DNA of 37,983 nt from RECO01 sp050485385 (GTDB taxonomy: Bacteria; Pseudomonadota; Alphaproteobacteria; Geminicoccales; Geminicoccaceae): NCBI GenBank assembly GCA_050485385.1, contig JBJHBG010000039.1, positions 1-37,983 on the forward strand. Direction: 5' to 3'. Each line of letters opens with the position of its first letter. The stretch's first letter is position 1. The translations under genes were made by a program, and so were the position numbers. Below are positions 36,580 through 37,983 of the stretch, piece by piece. The notes beneath the pieces were generated by a model. That model worked only from the letters and a program-made list of their open reading frames with translations, was not told the DNA's origin and did not search any database.

Positions 36580-37983
36580 ATGCGCGCGTCGACGCGCCCG
36601 CCCCTTACCGCCAAGGACCGCCGCTGGATGCGTTGGACCGAACGCCTTTTCGACCCCGACGCCCCAGGCGACGGGCCGCCTCCCACCGAGACCGGACCGT
36701 TCGCCCGCTGGATGCTCGCCGGTGCTTGGCCTGCCATCCTGTTGCTCGGCGCGACGTCGCTCCTGATCGGGCTGTCGGAGGCGGTGGCCGCTTGGCTGAT
36801 CGGCTGGTTGGTCGATGCCGCGGCCGAGGGCGCCGATGCCTTCTTCGCGGCGAACGGCATGGCCCTCCTGCTCGTCGCCGCATTTTTCGCCGTGGTGCGT
36901 CCGGCGCTGATGGTCCTCTCCAGCGCGATCTCCAGCCGCAGCCTCGGGCCGGGCCTGTTCCACCTCGGCGTCGGCCGGCTGCAACGCCACACCCTCGGCC
37001 AGAGCCTCCGCTACTTCGAGGACGACTTCACCGGACGTCTCGCGCAGAAGCAGATGCAGACCGCCAATGCGCTGACCGAGGTGATCGTCGAGACGATGAA
37101 CTCCATCGGCTTCGCGGTCGCCGCGGCCATCGGCGCCGTGGTGGCCATGGCAGCGGTGGACGCGTGGCTCGGCCTCGTCCTCGCCGTCTGGCTGGCCGTC
37201 TACGTCGCCGTGGTGTGGTATTTCCTACCTCGGATCCGCCAGCTCGCCCAGGCGCGGGCCGAGGCCCGCGCGGCCTTGTCGGGGCAGATCGTCGACAGCC
37301 TGTCGCACATGGCGACGGTCAAGCTCTTCGCGCACACCCATCGCGAGGAGGCGGCCGCCCGCGAGTCGCTCGCGCGCTTCCGTGCGGCGGCGCTCGCCTT
37401 CGGCCGCACGGTGCAGACCTTCCGCGGCCTGCTCTCCATCCTCGCGGGCCTGCTGCCCGTCCTGCTGGTCGGTGGCGCCTTGTGGCTGTGGGCGGTGGAC
37501 CTGACCACCGTCGGCGCCATCGCCGTCGCCGGCTTCCTGTCGCTGCGCATCGGTCAGATGAGCGGGTGGATCTCCTTCACCGCCATGGGGCTCTTTGCCA
37601 ATGTCGGCGTGGTCGAGGACGGCATGCGCACGTTGGCCAAGCCACACCTCATCGTCGACCGGCCCGACGCACGGACGAAGCCGGCGCGGGTGCGCGGCGA
37701 CATCCATTTCGACCGGGTGGTCTTCCGCTACGGCAAGGAGAAGGGTGGCGGTCTCGACGGGCTCGAGCTGGAGATCGCCGCCGGCGAGAAGGTGGCGTTG
37801 GTCGGCCGCTCCGGTGCCGGCAAGTCGACGGCGGTCGCCCTGCTCTCGCGGCTGCACGACGTCGAGGACGGGCGCATCGCCATCGACGGCATCGACGTGC
37901 GCGACTTCGCCCAGGACCACCTGCGCCGGCAGATCGCCACCGTCACCCAGGAGACGGCGATGTTCAACCGCTCGGCCCTGGAC
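36580..37983 (+). CDS. ABC exporter, fused membrane and ATPase domains (3' partial)
   Basis: Type IV (MsbA/ABCB-like) half-exporter; 468 residues visible before the right edge. An N-terminal cytoplasmic extension of about 50 residues precedes the first helix (AGAWPAILLLGATSLLIGLS); later helices include LLLVAAFFAVVRPALMVL. The family cytoplasmic-loop motif SLRYFEDDFTGRLAQK and the segment QIVDSLSHMATVKLFAHTH are present. The ATPase domain has Walker A GRSGAGKST and Q-loop VTQET; signature and Walker B lie beyond the window. Start ATG 36580; ATG 36628 is a possible shorter start. The frame is absent from simple ORF lists because it has no stop here. Substrate unknown. Confidence 0.9.
   Translation, partial: MRASTRPPLTAKDRRWMRWTERLFDPDAPGDGPPPTETGPFARWMLAGAWPAILLLGATSLLIGLSEAVAAWLIGWLVDAAAEGADAFFAANGMALLLVAAFFAVVRPALMVLSSAISSRSLGPGLFHLGVGRLQRHTLGQSLRYFEDDFTGRLAQKQMQTANALTEVIVETMNSIGFAVAAAIGAVVAMAAVDAWLGLVLAVWLAVYVAVVWYFLPRIRQLAQARAEARAALSGQIVDSLSHMATVKLFAHTHREEAAARESLARFRAAALAFGRTVQTFRGLLSILAGLLPVLLVGGALWLWAVDLTTVGAIAVAGFLSLRIGQMSGWISFTAMGLFANVGVVEDGMRTLAKPHLIVDRPDARTKPARVRGDIHFDRVVFRYGKEKGGGLDGLELEIAAGEKVALVGRSGAGKSTAVALLSRLHDVEDGRIAIDGIDVRDFAQDHLRRQIATVTQETAMFNRSALD

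Overview
The window is a GC-rich (roughly 70 %) stretch of bacterial chromosome, packed with genes at short spacing and with many 4-base ATGA/GTGA overlaps. Gene content points to an aerobic alphaproteobacterium, probably of the Rhodospirillales/Geminicoccales kind. The pointers are a fused indolepyruvate:ferredoxin oxidoreductase, a class II DAHP synthase, a thuEFG-aglA-ugpC sugar operon, a dnaK-dnaJ pair and many CoA-transferase/acyl-CoA genes. That placement is inference from gene families, not a phylogeny. I see no rRNA, tRNA, CRISPR array, insertion sequence, prophage or recognisable defence system. Thirty-one protein genes are supported; the first and last run off the window.

Layout. 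(1) 1-2941: end of a polyamine-type ABC permease and a Rieske oxygenase (+), meeting a Tat-type substrate-binding protein (-) at a strong bidirectional hairpin. (2) 3154-6218 (-): glycerophosphodiester phosphodiesterase, a 2-methylfumaryl-CoA isomerase-like CoA-transferase and an aldo/keto reductase; then a divergent MarR-GNAT fusion regulator (6338-7270, +). (3) 7283-12553: Lrp-type regulator (-) divergent from a Leu/Phe dehydrogenase-family enzyme and fused IorAB (+), an amino-acid to acyl-CoA route. (4) 12651-18442 (-): binding protein, two permeases, GH13 alpha-glucosidase and ATPase for uptake and hydrolysis of trehalose/maltose/sucrose-like sugars. (5) 18569-23299 (-): otsA, dnaK, dnaJ, so trehalose synthesis and chaperones lie directly upstream of the sugar operon. 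(6) 23639-27834 (-): acyl-CoA dehydrogenase, DUF1932-type dehydrogenase, HpcH/HpaI aldolase and CaiB CoA-transferase. These are divergent from (7) 27897-30963 (+): two-subunit type I CoA-transferase and succinate-semialdehyde dehydrogenase. (8) 30974-34884 (+): a glutathione-reductase-like flavoprotein without the redox cysteines, class II DAHP synthase and nicotinate phosphoribosyltransferase. (9) 34957-36422 (+): ECF sigma factor with a membrane anti-sigma factor, then an ABC exporter cut by the right edge.

How the parts may work together. Region 3 would deaminate branched or aromatic amino acids and oxidise the 2-oxo acids to acyl-CoAs. Regions 4 and 5 together make, recover and hydrolyse trehalose-type solutes beside heat-shock chaperones. 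Regions 6 and 7 look like one uncharacterised acid-degradation locus that shares a 62-bp divergent control region built on an 11-bp perfect inverted repeat. The most unusual items are the cysteine-less disulfide-reductase homologue beside DAHP synthase, the type I CoA-transferase without a visible catalytic glutamate, and the 2-methylfumaryl-CoA isomerase homologue outside any visible 3-hydroxypropionate pathway. No wholly new system is demonstrated; these are leads.
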